Origin: Limnohabitans sp. Jir72
GTDB lineage: Bacteria; Pseudomonadota; Gammaproteobacteria; Burkholderiales; Burkholderiaceae_C
Direction: 5' to 3'
DNA length: 64,000 bases
Assembly: GCF_003063575.1 (NCBI RefSeq)
Contig: NZ_NESC01000008.1
Span: forward strand, 1-64,000
A model generated the notes under the pieces. It ran no database searches, was not told where the DNA came from, and saw only the letters and a list, made by a program, of their open reading frames with translations. The position numbers and the translations under genes were made by a program. The number at the start of each line of letters is the position of its first letter. The stretch's first letter is position 1. Below, one piece after another: positions 1 through 8,756 of this stretch.

Positions 1-171
1 AAATTCGAGAATGTGAAAGAGCTTGAGATGGGCTTGAAGGAGTACATCCACTACTACAACAACGATCGGATCAAGATCAAACTAAAAGGGCTGAGTCCTG
101 TGCAGTACAGAACTCAGCCCTCTATGGCCTAATCAGCTTTTTAAACCGTCCAACTTATTGGGGTCAGTTCA
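1..171 (+). mobile_element. Right end of an IS3-family (IS150-like) insertion sequence
   Basis: The first 132 bases encode the last 43 residues of a DDE transposase, open at the window edge. Its tail (YIHYYNNDRIK...GLSPVQYR) is the typical C-terminus of IS3-family OrfB proteins, after the last catalytic Glu. The stop TAA is at 130-132, and the terminal inverted repeat follows within about 40 bases. Only this end is visible, so completeness cannot be judged. The element ends about 32 bp beyond the lpxH stop and reads towards it, so it has not broken lpxH. Confidence 0.85.
148..171. repeat. Terminal inverted repeat of the IS3/IS150-like element
   Basis: Read on the minus strand, this 24-base stretch starts TGAACTGACCCC and continues AATAAGTTGGAC. 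That is the usual end of IS150-group IS3 elements. The matching left end lies outside the window, so the target-site duplication cannot be checked. Confidence 0.8.
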
Positions 172-203
172 ATGGAGCGGCTTTTTTGTGGGTGTCGCTT
201 GTG

Positions 204-980
204 TCAGCTCAAACGCAAGCGTTCGGATCGCCCATCCGCATGCAGTCGCAGAGTTTCGGCCCGAAGGGGGGCGTGGTCGAGTGACCAGTCGCTGAGCACC
301 TGCCGCGTGGCCGAGCCCAGAGGGTGGTCTGCTGGGCGGTGGGTGTGCCCATGGACCAGCCGATCGGCCCCAGCAGCATGGAGCCACTGCAGGCTGAGTG
401 CGGTATCGGCATCGGCGTAGACCATACCGGCATCTTTTTGGGCAGTGCTTTGCGCACGCATGGACCGCGCCAAGGCCAGACGCTCGTTCAAGGGCTTGGC
501 CAGAAACTCGGCTTGCCATGGCGCTGATCGCACTTGTTGGCGAAAGACTTGGTAGTCGGTGTCGTCCAGGCACAGGGCGTCGCCATGGCTGAGCAAAATG
601 CGTTGTTGGCCCCAATTCAAAAGGGTCGGGTCGATCAGGGCTTGAACGCCGCAGTCGGTTAAAAATTCGGTGCCCACCAGAAAGTCCCGGTTGCCGGGCA
701 TGAAGGCCACATGGCAGCGCTGTGCGGTCTGGCGCAAGACGTCAGCGCATTGCTGCAAAAAAGGGTCGTGGGCCACGGCATCGTCGCCCACCCAGACTTC
801 AAACAAATCTCCCAGAATCAACACGGCCTGGGCGGGTGTGGTGGCCATGTGATGGCGCCACGCCTCAAAAGTAGCCTGCTCGTATGCTTGCAGGTGCAGG
901 TCCGAGATCAGGTCCACAACTTGCCATGACGCGGGTGCTTGCAGTTGGCCGATGGGCGGCGTCTGAGGCAGCGCGTTCAT
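204..980 (-). CDS. lpxH: UDP-2,3-diacylglucosamine diphosphatase LpxH
   Basis: LpxH hydrolyses UDP-2,3-diacylglucosamine to lipid X and UMP, the fourth step of lipid A synthesis, as a peripheral inner-membrane metallophosphoesterase. All metal-binding blocks of the calcineurin-like fold are visible in 258 residues: DLHL at 27-30, GDLFE around 57-61, GNRDF at 96-100, SHGD at 131-134 and HGHTH at 210-214. GNRDF and the overall length favour LpxH over other phosphoesterases. It is the last gene of a minus-strand run with ppiB 13 bp upstream, an arrangement common in beta- and gammaproteobacteria. The IS end lies just past its stop. Confidence 0.93.
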   Translation of the reverse strand: MNALPQTPPIGQLQAPASWQVVDLISDLHLQAYEQATFEAWRHHMATTPAQAVLILGDLFEVWVGDDAVAHDPFLQQCADVLRQTAQRCHVAFMPGNRDFLVGTEFLTDCGVQALIDPTLLNWGQQRILLSHGDALCLDDTDYQVFRQQVRSAPWQAEFLAKPLNERLALARSMRAQSTAQKDAGMVYADADTALSLQWLHAAGADRLVHGHTHRPADHPLGSATRQVLSDWSLDHAPLRAETLRLHADGRSERLRLS

Positions 981-993
981 GGCAGGGCTGGCC

Positions 994-1500
994 TTACAGG
1001 GCGACAGCCTTTTCGATCACCACGTCTTCTTTGGGCACGTCACCGTGGCCGCCGCGGTTGCCGGTTTTCACGCCTTTGATCTGGTCCACCACTTCGGTGC
1101 CCTTGACCACTTTGCCGAACACGGCGTAACCCCAGCCCTGCATCGAAGGCGCAGTGTGGTTCAGGAAGCCGTTGTCCGCCACGTTGATGAAGAACTGTGA
1201 CGAAGCCGAGTGAGGGGCTGAGGTGCGGGCCATGGCCACGGTGTACTCGTTGTTTTTCAGACCGTTGTTCGCTTCGTTCTCGATGGTGGCATCGGTGGGC
1301 TTTTGCGACATACCGGGTTCAAAGCCGCCGCCTTGGACCATGAAGCCAGGGATCACACGGTGAAAAATCGTGTTGTTGTAGTGACCCTTGTTCACATAAG
1401 CCAGGAAGTTGGCGGTGGACTTGGGGGCTTTCTCAGCGTCCAGTTCGAGCGTGATGACGCCGTAGCCGGTGATGTGCAGTTCTACTTGGGGGTTGCTCAT
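994..1500 (-). CDS. ppiB: Cytoplasmic peptidyl-prolyl cis-trans isomerase, cyclophilin B type
   Basis: This 168-residue cyclophilin isomerises X-Pro bonds during folding. The core [13 protein letters not shown] lies at 46-58, with the catalytic Arg at 48, and the second active-site strand SSQFFINV at about 100-107. There is no signal peptide, so it should be cytoplasmic. It starts 3 bp after the stop of a second, exported cyclophilin, which makes a two-compartment tandem pair. Co-transcription with lpxH downstream is likely from the 13-bp gap. Confidence 0.93.
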   Translation of the reverse strand: MSNPQVELHITGYGVITLELDAEKAPKSTANFLAYVNKGHYNNTIFHRVIPGFMVQGGGFEPGMSQKPTDATIENEANNGLKNNEYTVAMARTSAPHSASSQFFINVADNGFLNHTAPSMQGWGYAVFGKVVKGTEVVDQIKGVKTGNRGGHGDVPKEDVVIEKAVAL

Positions 1501-1503
1501 GGT

Positions 1504-2193
1504 TTATTTCAACAAAGTAACGGATTGAATGAGGACCGGCGTTTTGGGAACGTCGGAAGGAAAAGGACCACCCGCACCAGTCGGGGTGGACCTGATTTTT
1601 TGGACCACGTCCATGCCGGACGTGACTTTGCCAAAAACGGTGTAGCCAAACAGCTGTGGTGCGTTGACCAGTTGTGAGCGAGCAACGTTTTCGTAGACGC
1701 GGCCTTGGTATTCAAACTTGGCCACCGGGTCGCCATCGGGGATGGGGGTGGGGTCCAGAAAAGCGTTGTCCACAACGTTGATGAAAAACTGCGATGACGC
1801 CGAATGCGGGTCACCCGTGCGGGCCATGGCCAAAGTGCCGGTGGTGTTTTTCAGACCGGCAGCCAGGGCCTTGCGGCCTTCGTGTTCGATGGGCGCACGT
1901 GTGGGCTTTTGCTGGTATTTGGCGTCGTAACCACCACCTTGCACCATGAAGCTTGAAATCACGCGGTGAAAGACCGTGCCATCGTAGTGCTTGTCATTAA
2001 CGTATTGCAAAAAGTTGGCCACGGTGCGCGGAGCCTTGTCTGCGTAAAGCTCGGCTTCAATGTCACCCATTGAGGTGCTGATGCGAACTTTGCTGATGCC
2101 ATTGCTCTGTGCATGTGCGCTCGGAGGAAAGAGCAAACCGGTGCTCAGGGATGCCAGGAGGGTGCAAGCGGCAATAAAGCGTGAAGTGTTCAT
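1504..2193 (-). CDS. ppiA: Periplasmic peptidyl-prolyl cis-trans isomerase, cyclophilin A type
   Basis: A 229-residue cyclophilin with a clear Sec signal peptide: a basic start, a hydrophobic stretch, then a predicted cut after SAHA near residue 28. The catalytic strands FHRVISSFMVQGG and [10 protein letters not shown] are intact. An insertion of about 25 residues after the FFINV strand (PTPIPDGDPVAKFEYQGRVY region) makes it longer than its neighbour. It should act on proline bonds in the periplasm. The TPR gene upstream ends 19 bp before its start, so the two may share a transcript. Confidence 0.88.
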   Translation of the reverse strand: MNTSRFIAACTLLASLSTGLLFPPSAHAQSNGISKVRISTSMGDIEAELYADKAPRTVANFLQYVNDKHYDGTVFHRVISSFMVQGGGYDAKYQQKPTRAPIEHEGRKALAAGLKNTTGTLAMARTGDPHSASSQFFINVVDNAFLDPTPIPDGDPVAKFEYQGRVYENVARSQLVNAPQLFGYTVFGKVTSGMDVVQKIRSTPTGAGGPFPSDVPKTPVLIQSVTLLK

Positions 2194-2212
2194 GGGCGTA
2201 TAAAAGTGATGT

Positions 2213-2722
2213 TCAAGGGGTAGCCTTGAGCATTTGATCGATGCTCAGCTGCTTGTTCAAGATGCGGCGTTGTTGGGGGATGATCTGCAAGGCTTTGGCG
2301 TAAGCATTGCTGGCCAGTGTGGCATACACATCGCCCATGTTTTCCAGTGCGATGGCGTAGTCAGGACGTGCTTGAATGGCCGCTTGCAGCGAAACCAAGG
2401 CATCGGTGTGGCGGTTTTCTCGGGCCAGCAAAACGGCCAGGTTGTTGTGTGGCTCAGCCAGTTCGGGAAACGATTGGGTCAGGGCCTGCAAGGTGTCCAT
2501 GGCGGCCTGGGTTTGGCCTTGTGCGTCCTGGATGCGGCTGAGCAGCAAACGCATTTGCGGGTCGGTGGGGGCGGTGTTCAGGCGTTGGTCGACCTGTTGG
2601 CGGGCTTTTTCCAGTTGGCCACCCTGGATCAGTCGGTTCACATCGCTGTAAATGTCTGCCCGTGCACCCGCACTGAGGACCATCAGGGCGCAAGACAAAG
2701 CGAACGAAATGAGAAGGCGCAT
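2213..2722 (-). CDS. Exported tetratricopeptide-repeat protein
   Basis: The reading frame is open far into the cysS antisense strand, but the real start is most likely ATG at 2720-2722. This gives 169 residues that begin with a Sec signal peptide ending SAGARA near residue 27. The rest is helical TPR repeats (for example AEPHNNLAVLLARENRHTDA and the following DYAIALENMGDVY unit). TPR proteins are protein-binding scaffolds, and the specific partner is unknown. It lies upstream of two cyclophilins and lpxH on the same strand, so a role in envelope protein handling is possible but inferred only from position. Confidence 0.8.
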   Translation of the reverse strand: MRLLISFALSCALMVLSAGARADIYSDVNRLIQGGQLEKARQQVDQRLNTAPTDPQMRLLLSRIQDAQGQTQAAMDTLQALTQSFPELAEPHNNLAVLLARENRHTDALVSLQAAIQARPDYAIALENMGDVYATLASNAYAKALQIIPQQRRILNKQLSIDQMLKATP

Positions 2723-2950
2723 GCGGCAATGGGTATCGGGTCTGGGGGAGGTTTTGGCCCACAAGGGCAGGCCTGACGGGGCTATACTGAGGTCCATTGT
2801 AGCGGAGGCCTTTTTTTCGGACTCGCCAGCTCTCCCCGCTGTCCATGTGTGCGACAGCCGCCTTTGTGACCGATTTCCTGTATTGATTTGGCTGCGCTTC
2901 TTGGCGCGGCATGGCGTTTTTTTGTTTCTTTGAATGTTTCCTGATTTGAC
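2723..2950. other. Divergent intergenic region between the TPR gene and cysS
   Basis: This 228-bp gap must hold promoters for both flanking genes. A TATACT at 2783-2788 is a plausible plus-strand -10, but no good -35 is seen at 17 bp. That would give cysS a leader of about 155 nt. The leader contains an imperfect GC hairpin near 2891-2910 and T-runs near 2810-2817 and 2921-2928. No open reading frame with a convincing ribosome site is seen. Confidence 0.35.
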
Positions 2951-4336
2951 ATGAGTCTGCGCATTTTCAACACACTCACCCGTGCGGTATCCGAGTTCAC
3001 GCCTGCCGAGCCAGGCCATGTGCGCATGTACGTGTGTGGCATGACGGTGTACGACCTGTGCCATCTGGGCCATGCCCGCTCGATGATCGCGTTCGACGTG
3101 GTGCAGCGCTGGCTCAAGGCCAGTGGCCTGAAGGTGACCTACGTTCGCAACATCACCGACATCGACGACAAGATCATCAAGCGTGCCCTGGAAAACGGCG
3201 AGACCATCCGCAACTTGACCGACCGGATGATCGATGCACTGCACCAGGATGCCGATGCCTTGGGCATTGAGCGACCCCAGCACGAACCCCGCGCCACCGA
3301 CTTTGTGCCGCAAATGCTGTCGATGATCGGCACGCTGGAGCAAAAAGGGCTGGCTTACCGCGCGGGCAATGGCGATGTGAACTACGCCGTGCGCAAGTTC
3401 CCTGGTTATGGCAAGTTGTCCGGCAAATCACTGGACGAGTTGAATGCCGGTGAGCGCGTGGCCGTGAACACCGACGCGGGTGGCAAACACGATCCGCTGG
3501 ACTTTGTGCTTTGGAAAAGCGCCAAGCCCACCGAGCCTGCCGATTGCAAATGGGACAGTGCTTTTGGCTCGGGCCGTCCCGGCTGGCACATCGAGTGCTC
3601 GGCCATGGCCTGCGAGTTGTTGGGCCAGACCTTTGACATCCACGGCGGCGGTGCCGATTTGCAGTTCCCGCACCACGAAAACGAGATCGCCCAAAGCGAA
3701 GGTGCCAGCGGTCAGCCCTTTGCCCGCACATGGATGCACAACGGCTTCATCAATGTGGACAACGAAAAAATGTCCAAGAGCCTGGGCAATTTCTTCACCA
3801 TCCGTGATGTGCTCAAGTCGTTTGATGCCGAAACTGTGCGATTTTTTGTGGTGCGCAGCCATTACCGCAGCCCGCTGAACTACAGCGATGTGCATTTGAA
3901 CGACGCCAAAGGCGCCTTGAAGCGCCTGTACACCGCCTTGCAGGCCGTGCCGCCGGCCGATGTGACCATCGACTGGGCTGATCCGATGGCCGCGCGCTTC
4001 AAAGCGGCCATGGACGAAGACTTTGGCACGCCCGATGCGGTGGCCGTTCTGTTCGAGCTGGCCAGCGAGGTCAACCGCAGCCAGTCGGCCGAGCGTTCTG
4101 GCTTGCTCAAGGCGCTGGGGGGCTTGCTGGGTTTGTTGCAAACCGATCCCACCACGTATCTGCAGTCTGGTGCGGGCTTGGATGACGCCGCCATTCAGGC
4201 CCAAATTCAGGCCCGTGCGGACGCCAAAAAAGCCAAGAACTTTGCCGAGGCCGACCGCATTCGCAACGAGCTGCTGGCGCAGGGCATCGTGCTCAAGGAC
4301 TCGGCCACGGGCACCACTTGGGAGGCGGCGCAGTGA
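2951..4336 (+). CDS. cysS: Cysteinyl-tRNA synthetase
   Basis: Class I synthetase of 461 residues that charges tRNA-Cys. The zinc-site Cys29 is followed by the HIGH-type motif (HLGH) in [14 protein letters not shown] second zinc-ligand region ([13 protein letters not shown]) lies near 215-227, and KMSKS is at 273-277. The C-terminal helical region is present. The length matches the bacterial family. Two tRNA-Cys(GCA) genes lie about 40 kb downstream. The alkA start codon overlaps the cysS stop, so the two genes are translationally coupled. Confidence 0.97.
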   Translation: MSLRIFNTLTRAVSEFTPAEPGHVRMYVCGMTVYDLCHLGHARSMIAFDVVQRWLKASGLKVTYVRNITDIDDKIIKRALENGETIRNLTDRMIDALHQDADALGIERPQHEPRATDFVPQMLSMIGTLEQKGLAYRAGNGDVNYAVRKFPGYGKLSGKSLDELNAGERVAVNTDAGGKHDPLDFVLWKSAKPTEPADCKWDSAFGSGRPGWHIECSAMACELLGQTFDIHGGGADLQFPHHENEIAQSEGASGQPFARTWMHNGFINVDNEKMSKSLGNFFTIRDVLKSFDAETVRFFVVRSHYRSPLNYSDVHLNDAKGALKRLYTALQAVPPADVTIDWADPMAARFKAAMDEDFGTPDAVAVLFELASEVNRSQSAERSGLLKALGGLLGLLQTDPTTYLQSGAGLDDAAIQAQIQARADAKKAKNFAEADRIRNELLAQGIVLKDSATGTTWEAAQ

Positions 4337-4992
4337 GCGTGGCGTCCAAAGAAGTTCCCAAAGACGTGGTTCCTGTCACGCCCGAATACTGGGCGCTGGC
4401 CTGCGCGCACTTGGCCAAAAAAGACCGGGTCATGAAAAAGCTGATCCCCCAATTTGGCAACGCCATTTTGGAGACGCGCGGCGATGCCTTTGTGACCTTG
4501 GCTCGCTCGATTGTGGGTCAGCAAATCTCGGTCAAAGCGGCGCAGTCGGTGTGGGACAAGTTCTCTCTGTTGACCAAAAAGCTCACGCCTGCGGCGGTGC
4601 TCAAGCTCAAGGTGGACGACATGCGCGCAGCCGGTCTGTCGGTTCGCAAGGTGGAATACCTGGTCGATCTGGCCCTGCATTTCAGCAATGGCGCGGTGCA
4701 TGTCAAGGATTGGCAGGCCATGGACGACGAGGCCATCATCGACGAGTTGGTTGCCATTCGCGGCATTGGCCGCTGGACGGCCGAGATGTTCTTGATCTTC
4801 CACCTGATGCGGCCTAACGTGTTGCCGCTTGACGATGTAGGCCTGATCAACGGCATCAGCAGCAACTATTTCTCGGGCGAGCCGGTCAGCCGCAGCGATG
4901 CCCGTGAGGTGGCTCAGGCCTGGAGTCCGTATTGCACGGTGGCAACTTGGTATATTTGGCGCTCGCTGGACCCGGTTCCGGTGGCGTATTGA
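4333..4992 (+). CDS. alkA: DNA-3-methyladenine glycosylase II (AlkA-like, HhH-GPD)
   Basis: A 219-residue helix-hairpin-helix glycosylase that would remove alkylated bases in base-excision repair. The hairpin [18 protein letters not shown] lies at about residues 138-155. It is followed by the catalytic Asp in PLDDVGL, and the Lys of bifunctional OGG/Nth enzymes is absent. I chose GTG at 4333 over TTG at 4318 because it overlaps the cysS TGA (GTGA), the usual coupling arrangement here. It lacks the N-terminal domain of E. coli AlkA, as is common for short AlkA-type enzymes. Confidence 0.9.
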   Translation: MSVASKEVPKDVVPVTPEYWALACAHLAKKDRVMKKLIPQFGNAILETRGDAFVTLARSIVGQQISVKAAQSVWDKFSLLTKKLTPAAVLKLKVDDMRAAGLSVRKVEYLVDLALHFSNGAVHVKDWQAMDDEAIIDELVAIRGIGRWTAEMFLIFHLMRPNVLPLDDVGLINGISSNYFSGEPVSRSDAREVAQAWSPYCTVATWYIWRSLDPVPVAY

Positions 4993-5038
4993 GGGCTGGA
5001 CACACCTGTCCGCCCGCTGATGAACAGAGGAGTAAAAC

Positions 5039-6013
5039 TTGGCCAAAAGAACATTTCTCGACTTTGAGCAACCCGTTGCCGAACTCGAAGCCAAGATCGA
5101 AGAGCTGCGCTATGTGCAAAGTGAATCCGCGGTGGACATCACCTCGGAAATTGATCAGCTGAGCAAGAAAAGCCAGCAACTGACCAAAGACATCTACAGC
5201 GACCTGACCCCTTGGCAGGTCACCAAAATTTCGCGTCACCCCGAGCGTCCGTACACACTGGACTACATCAACGGCATCTTCACGGACTTTGTGGAAATGC
5301 ACGGTGACCGCCACTTTGCAGACGACCTGTCCATCGTGGGCGGTTTGGCCCGTTTCAATGGGCAGGCCTGCATGGTGCTGGGCCACCAAAAAGGCCGCGA
5401 CACCAAAGAGCGCACCTTGCGCAACTTTGGCATGAGCAAGCCCGAGGGCTATCGCAAGGCCTTGCGCCTGATGAAGACGGCCGAGAAGTTCAAGCTGCCT
5501 GTGTTCACCTTTGTGGACACGCCCGGCGCTTACCCCGGCATCGACGCCGAAGAGCGCGGCCAGTCCGAAGCCATTGGCCGCAATATTTTTGAAATGGCCC
5601 AGCTCGAAGTGCCGATCATCACCACCATCATCGGCGAAGGCGGCTCGGGCGGTGCCTTGGCCATCTCGGTGGCCGATCAGGTGCTGATGCTGCAGTACTC
5701 GGTGTATTCCGTGATCAGCCCCGAGGGTTGCGCTTCGATTCTGTGGAAAACCGGCGAAAAAGCCGAAGTGGCTGCTGAGGCATTGGGTATCACGGCCCAT
5801 CGTCTGAAGGCTTTGAATGTGATCGACAAGATCGTCAGCGAGCCTGTGGGCGGTGCACACCGCGATCATGAACAAATGATCTCTTTGCTCAAACGTGCGC
5901 TGGGCGATGCCTGGCGTCAATTGGCCGACCTCAAGCCCAAAGAGTTGCAAGAGCGTCGCTATGAGCGCCTGAACAGCTACGGACGTTTCACCGACACCAA
6001 AGCGGGCAAGTAA
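5039..6013 (+). CDS. accA: Acetyl-CoA carboxylase carboxyltransferase subunit alpha
   Basis: The alpha subunit of the carboxyltransferase that moves CO2 from biotin to acetyl-CoA, the committed step of fatty acid synthesis. The protein has 324 residues, close to the family norm of about 320. It shows the crotonase-fold core [23 protein letters not shown] (split here for length) and the [13 protein letters not shown] oxyanion region. TTG at 5039 is the start, with GAGGAG about 6 bp upstream. The partner accD is not in the window, as usual for the unlinked alpha gene. Confidence 0.96.
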   Translation: MAKRTFLDFEQPVAELEAKIEELRYVQSESAVDITSEIDQLSKKSQQLTKDIYSDLTPWQVTKISRHPERPYTLDYINGIFTDFVEMHGDRHFADDLSIVGGLARFNGQACMVLGHQKGRDTKERTLRNFGMSKPEGYRKALRLMKTAEKFKLPVFTFVDTPGAYPGIDAEERGQSEAIGRNIFEMAQLEVPIITTIIGEGGSGGALAISVADQVLMLQYSVYSVISPEGCASILWKTGEKAEVAAEALGITAHRLKALNVIDKIVSEPVGGAHRDHEQMISLLKRALGDAWRQLADLKPKELQERRYERLNSYGRFTDTKAGK

Positions 6014-6045
6014 AACCCAACAGGCGAGCCGCAAGGCCTTCGCAC

Positions 6046-6990
6046 ATGTCGCAAAACCTCGACCAGGCCCTGGCTGATTTCTGCCCGGGCCTTCCTTTTG
6101 CGGTGGCCCTGAGCGGCGGTGCCGATTCCACAGCCTTGCTGCTGGCCTGCGTGCAGCGTTGGCCCGGACAGGTGAGGGCGGTGCACATCCACCACGGTTT
6201 GCAACACGCCGCCGATGACTTCGCAGCGCATTGCCGCGCAATGTGTGAAGATTTGGGTGTGCCATTGTTGGTGTGCCATGTGCAGGCCGGTCACGCCCCC
6301 GGGCAAAGCCCCGAAGACGCGGCCAGACAGGCCCGGTATGCAGCCTTGGCCGAGTCTGTGCAAACCGAATGGCCCGATGTGCGTGATGTGGCCGTGGCCC
6401 AGCATGCCGACGATCAGGTCGAAACCTTGCTGATTGCCCTGTCGCGAGGTGCAGGCTTGCCCGGCTTGGCCAGCATGCCCGCACAGTGGCAACGCAGCGG
6501 GCTCAACTGGCACCGCCCCTTTTTGACTGTGCCCGGTGCCGCCTTGCGCGACTGGCTGGGCGAACGCGGGCAAGCCTGGGTGGAAGACCCGACCAACAGC
6601 AACGAACAATTCACCCGCAACCGCATCCGCGCCCGCCTGTTGCCTGTCCTGGCAGAGGCTTTTCCGGCCTTTCGAGACACCTTTGCCCGCAGTGCCGCCC
6701 ATGCTGCGCAAGCCCAAGAGGTGCTCGATGAGGTCGCAGCCCATGACTTGGCCCATGTGGGTATCCCGCCGCGGATCACCGCCTTGCAAGCATTGAGCCG
6801 AGCACGGCAGGCGCTGGTTTTGCGCCATTGGCTGCGCACCATTCACGCCACCACGCCGTCTACTGCGCAGCTGAACGAGCTGCTCGATCAAGTGGCCGAC
6901 TGCAACACCCGAGGCCACCGCCTACACCTCAAAGTGGGGCAGGGCCATGTGCTTCGCCAAGGCACCGTGCTCAGCTGGTCGCCACGCTGA
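6046..6990 (+). CDS. tilS: tRNA(Ile)-lysidine synthase
   Basis: TilS adds lysine to C34 of tRNA-Ile(CAU), so that the tRNA reads AUA and is charged with isoleucine. The PP-loop ATP motif SGGADS is at residues 23-28, and the conserved region around NEQFTRNRIRARLLPVL follows near 185-202. At 314 residues it lacks most of the C-terminal substrate-binding region of the longer E. coli enzyme, as in many Burkholderiales. It sits between accA and lysC, the conserved order in this group. Confidence 0.93.
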   Translation: MSQNLDQALADFCPGLPFAVALSGGADSTALLLACVQRWPGQVRAVHIHHGLQHAADDFAAHCRAMCEDLGVPLLVCHVQAGHAPGQSPEDAARQARYAALAESVQTEWPDVRDVAVAQHADDQVETLLIALSRGAGLPGLASMPAQWQRSGLNWHRPFLTVPGAALRDWLGERGQAWVEDPTNSNEQFTRNRIRARLLPVLAEAFPAFRDTFARSAAHAAQAQEVLDEVAAHDLAHVGIPPRITALQALSRARQALVLRHWLRTIHATTPSTAQLNELLDQVADCNTRGHRLHLKVGQGHVLRQGTVLSWSPR

Positions 6991-7036
6991 CGATGGCGCC
7001 TTGCGCCGCAACGCCCGGCGTGGGTTGAGCGATTGC

Positions 7037-7042
7037 TACAAT
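7037..7042 (+). promoter_or_regulatory. Candidate -10 element for lysC
   Basis: TACAAT lies 55 bp before the lysC start, in a GCTACAATCTAGGG context that is common before Burkholderiales genes. No clear -35 hexamer is present at 16-18 bp. Confidence 0.45.
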
Positions 7043-7097
7043 CTAGGGCTTTGCTGGAAGTCATTTCAGCGCAAATTTCCCCTCATCAGAACTACAC

Positions 7098-8360
7098 ATG
7101 GCTTTGATCGTTCACAAATACGGCGGCACCTCGATGGGCTCGACCGAGCGCATCCGCAATGTCGCCAAGCGCGTGGCCAAATGGACGCGTGCCGGCCACC
7201 AGATCGTGGTGGTGCCCAGCGCCATGAGCGGCGAGACCAATCGCTTGCTGGGCCTGGCCAAGGAATTGGCACCCGCCAAACCCGACACCTCTTACAGCCG
7301 CGAGCTGGACATGTTGGCCTCGACCGGCGAACAAGCGTCGTCGGCCTTGCTGGCGATTGCCCTGCAATCCGAAGGCCAGCCTTCGGTCAGTTACGCGGGC
7401 TGGCAAGTGCCCATCAAGACCAACAGCGCTTTCACCAAAGCCCGCATCGAGTCGATCGACGATGTGCGTGTGCGCGGCGATTTGAACGCGGGCAAAGTCG
7501 TGATCATCACCGGCTTTCAGGGTGTGGACGAGCAAGGCAACATCACCACCTTGGGCCGTGGCGGCTCCGACACCTCGGCCGTGGCAGTGGCTGCAGCCCT
7601 CAAGGCTGACGAGTGCCTGATCTACACCGACGTGGACGGCGTGTACACCACCGACCCCCGCGTGGTGCCCGAAGCGCGTCGCTTGCAGACCGTGAGCTTT
7701 GAAGAGATGCTGGAGATGGCATCGCTCGGCTCCAAGGTCTTGCAAATCCGCTCGGTCGAATTTGCAGGCAAATACAAAGTGCCCATGCGCGTGCTTTCGA
7801 GCTTCACGCCCTGGGACATCGACATCAACGAAGAAGCCGCCTCTGGCACCCTGATCACTTTTGAGGAAGACGAACAAATGGAACAAGCCGTCGTTTCCGG
7901 CATCGCTTTCAACCGCGACGAAGCCAAAATTTCCGTGTTGGGCGTGCCTGACAAGCCCGGCATTGCGTACCAAATTTTGGGCGCCGTGGCGGACGCCAAC
8001 ATCGAAGTGGACGTGATCATCCAGAACCTGAGCAAAGACGGCAAAACCGACTTCAGCTTCACTGTGCACCGCAATGACTACGCCAAGACCATCGACTTGC
8101 TCAAGGAGAAAGTCCTGCCCGGTCTGGGCGCCACAGAAGTCAGCGGCGACGCCAAGATCTGCAAAGTGTCGATCGTCGGTATCGGCATGCGCAGCCATGT
8201 GGGCGTGGCCAGCAAGATGTTCCGCAGCTTGAGCGAAGAGGGCATCAACATCCAGATGATCTCCACATCCGAAATCAAGACCTCGGTCGTGATCGATGAA
8301 AAATACATGGAATTGGCCGTGCGTGCTTTGCACAAAGCCTTCGATCTGGATCAAGCGTAA
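7098..8360 (+). CDS. lysC: Aspartate kinase
   Basis: Catalyses ATP-dependent phosphorylation of aspartate, the first step to lysine, threonine, methionine and diaminopimelate. At 420 residues it is a monofunctional kinase. KYGGTSMGS at residues 7-15 is the kinase signature, and [12 protein letters not shown] near 150-161 forms part of the nucleotide and aspartate site. The C-terminal third holds two ACT regulatory domains (about 265-340 and 345-418), so feedback control by end-product amino acids is expected. It is followed at once by tRNA-Ser. Confidence 0.96.
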   Translation: MALIVHKYGGTSMGSTERIRNVAKRVAKWTRAGHQIVVVPSAMSGETNRLLGLAKELAPAKPDTSYSRELDMLASTGEQASSALLAIALQSEGQPSVSYAGWQVPIKTNSAFTKARIESIDDVRVRGDLNAGKVVIITGFQGVDEQGNITTLGRGGSDTSAVAVAAALKADECLIYTDVDGVYTTDPRVVPEARRLQTVSFEEMLEMASLGSKVLQIRSVEFAGKYKVPMRVLSSFTPWDIDINEEAASGTLITFEEDEQMEQAVVSGIAFNRDEAKISVLGVPDKPGIAYQILGAVADANIEVDVIIQNLSKDGKTDFSFTVHRNDYAKTIDLLKEKVLPGLGATEVSGDAKICKVSIVGIGMRSHVGVASKMFRSLSEEGINIQMISTSEIKTSVVIDEKYMELAVRALHKAFDLDQA

Positions 8361-8362
8361 GC

Positions 8363-8368
8363 TATAAT
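8363..8368 (+). promoter_or_regulatory. -10 element of the tRNA-Ser promoter
   Basis: A perfect TATAAT starts 3 bp after the lysC stop and 16 bp before the mature tRNA-Ser. The -35 region overlaps the end of lysC and is poor, so some tRNA may also come from lysC read-through. Confidence 0.6.
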
Positions 8369-8378
8369 TTGACCCACT

Positions 8379-8471
8379 GGAAACGTGACCGAGTGGCCGA
8401 AGGTGCTCCCCTGCTAAGGGAGTATGGGGTGTAGAGCCTCATCGAGGGTTCGAATCCCTCCGTTTCCGCCA
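8379..8471 (+). tRNA. tRNA-Ser (anticodon GCU)
   Basis: A 93-nt tRNA with encoded CCA. The acceptor GGAAACG pairs with CGTTTCC at 8461-8467. The anticodon stem CTCCC/GGGAG encloses GCT at 8413-8415. The long variable arm expected of class II tRNAs and the T-loop GGTTCGAATCC are present. It reads AGC/AGU codons. Confidence 0.97.
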
Positions 8472-8475
8472 AGAT

Positions 8476-8509
8476 AAACCCCGTAAGTCTTTGACTTACG
8501 GGGTTTTTT
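8476..8509 (+). terminator. Rho-independent terminator after tRNA-Ser
   Basis: A perfect 14-bp stem (AAACCCCGTAAGTC with its complement) and a TTT loop run into a T-tract. It separates the housekeeping block from the lower-GC island. Confidence 0.93.
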
Positions 8510-8756
8510 CTTTTGCGCTTTGTTTTTGCTGTGATCACAGAAGGTCAATCTAGAACGATCTGGGTACGCTGCGCAGGTCGCCCATGATCTGGGAAAGCCA
8601 ACATGGCTGCTCAACCATAAGATTAATATTTTTGTTGTTTTTGTATAGTCTCTTTGGTGGATTCTAAAACCAAATAATTCAAGCAAGATACCTCATCAAG
8701 TTTTTAAAAATGCGCGTTAAGTCTTTGTTACTAAACAAAGGATGAGGAAAAAAGTT

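Noticed and set aside
2783..2950. T-box or other riboswitch in the cysS leader
   Set aside because: The leader shows only one imperfect hairpin and no T-box sequence or specifier loop; such riboswitches are not expected in betaproteobacterial cysS.
2723..3343. Upstream extension of the TPR frame into cysS
   Set aside because: It is antisense to cysS and would bury the signal peptide that begins at residue MRLLISF.
7092..8354. A 420-residue minus-strand frame opposite lysC
   Set aside because: It mirrors lysC codon structure (His/Asp/Gly-rich shadow) and has no family features. The same holds for long shadows opposite the livK-like gene (14706-16049), the RND pump (34545-36587), lon (40776-42647), acs (52886-54298) and ahpF (60487-61830).
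8414..8686. A 90-residue minus-strand frame over tRNA-Ser
   Set aside because: It overlaps the tRNA and terminator; the NGGIRTLDEALHPIL tail is the well-known false translation of tRNA-Ser genes.
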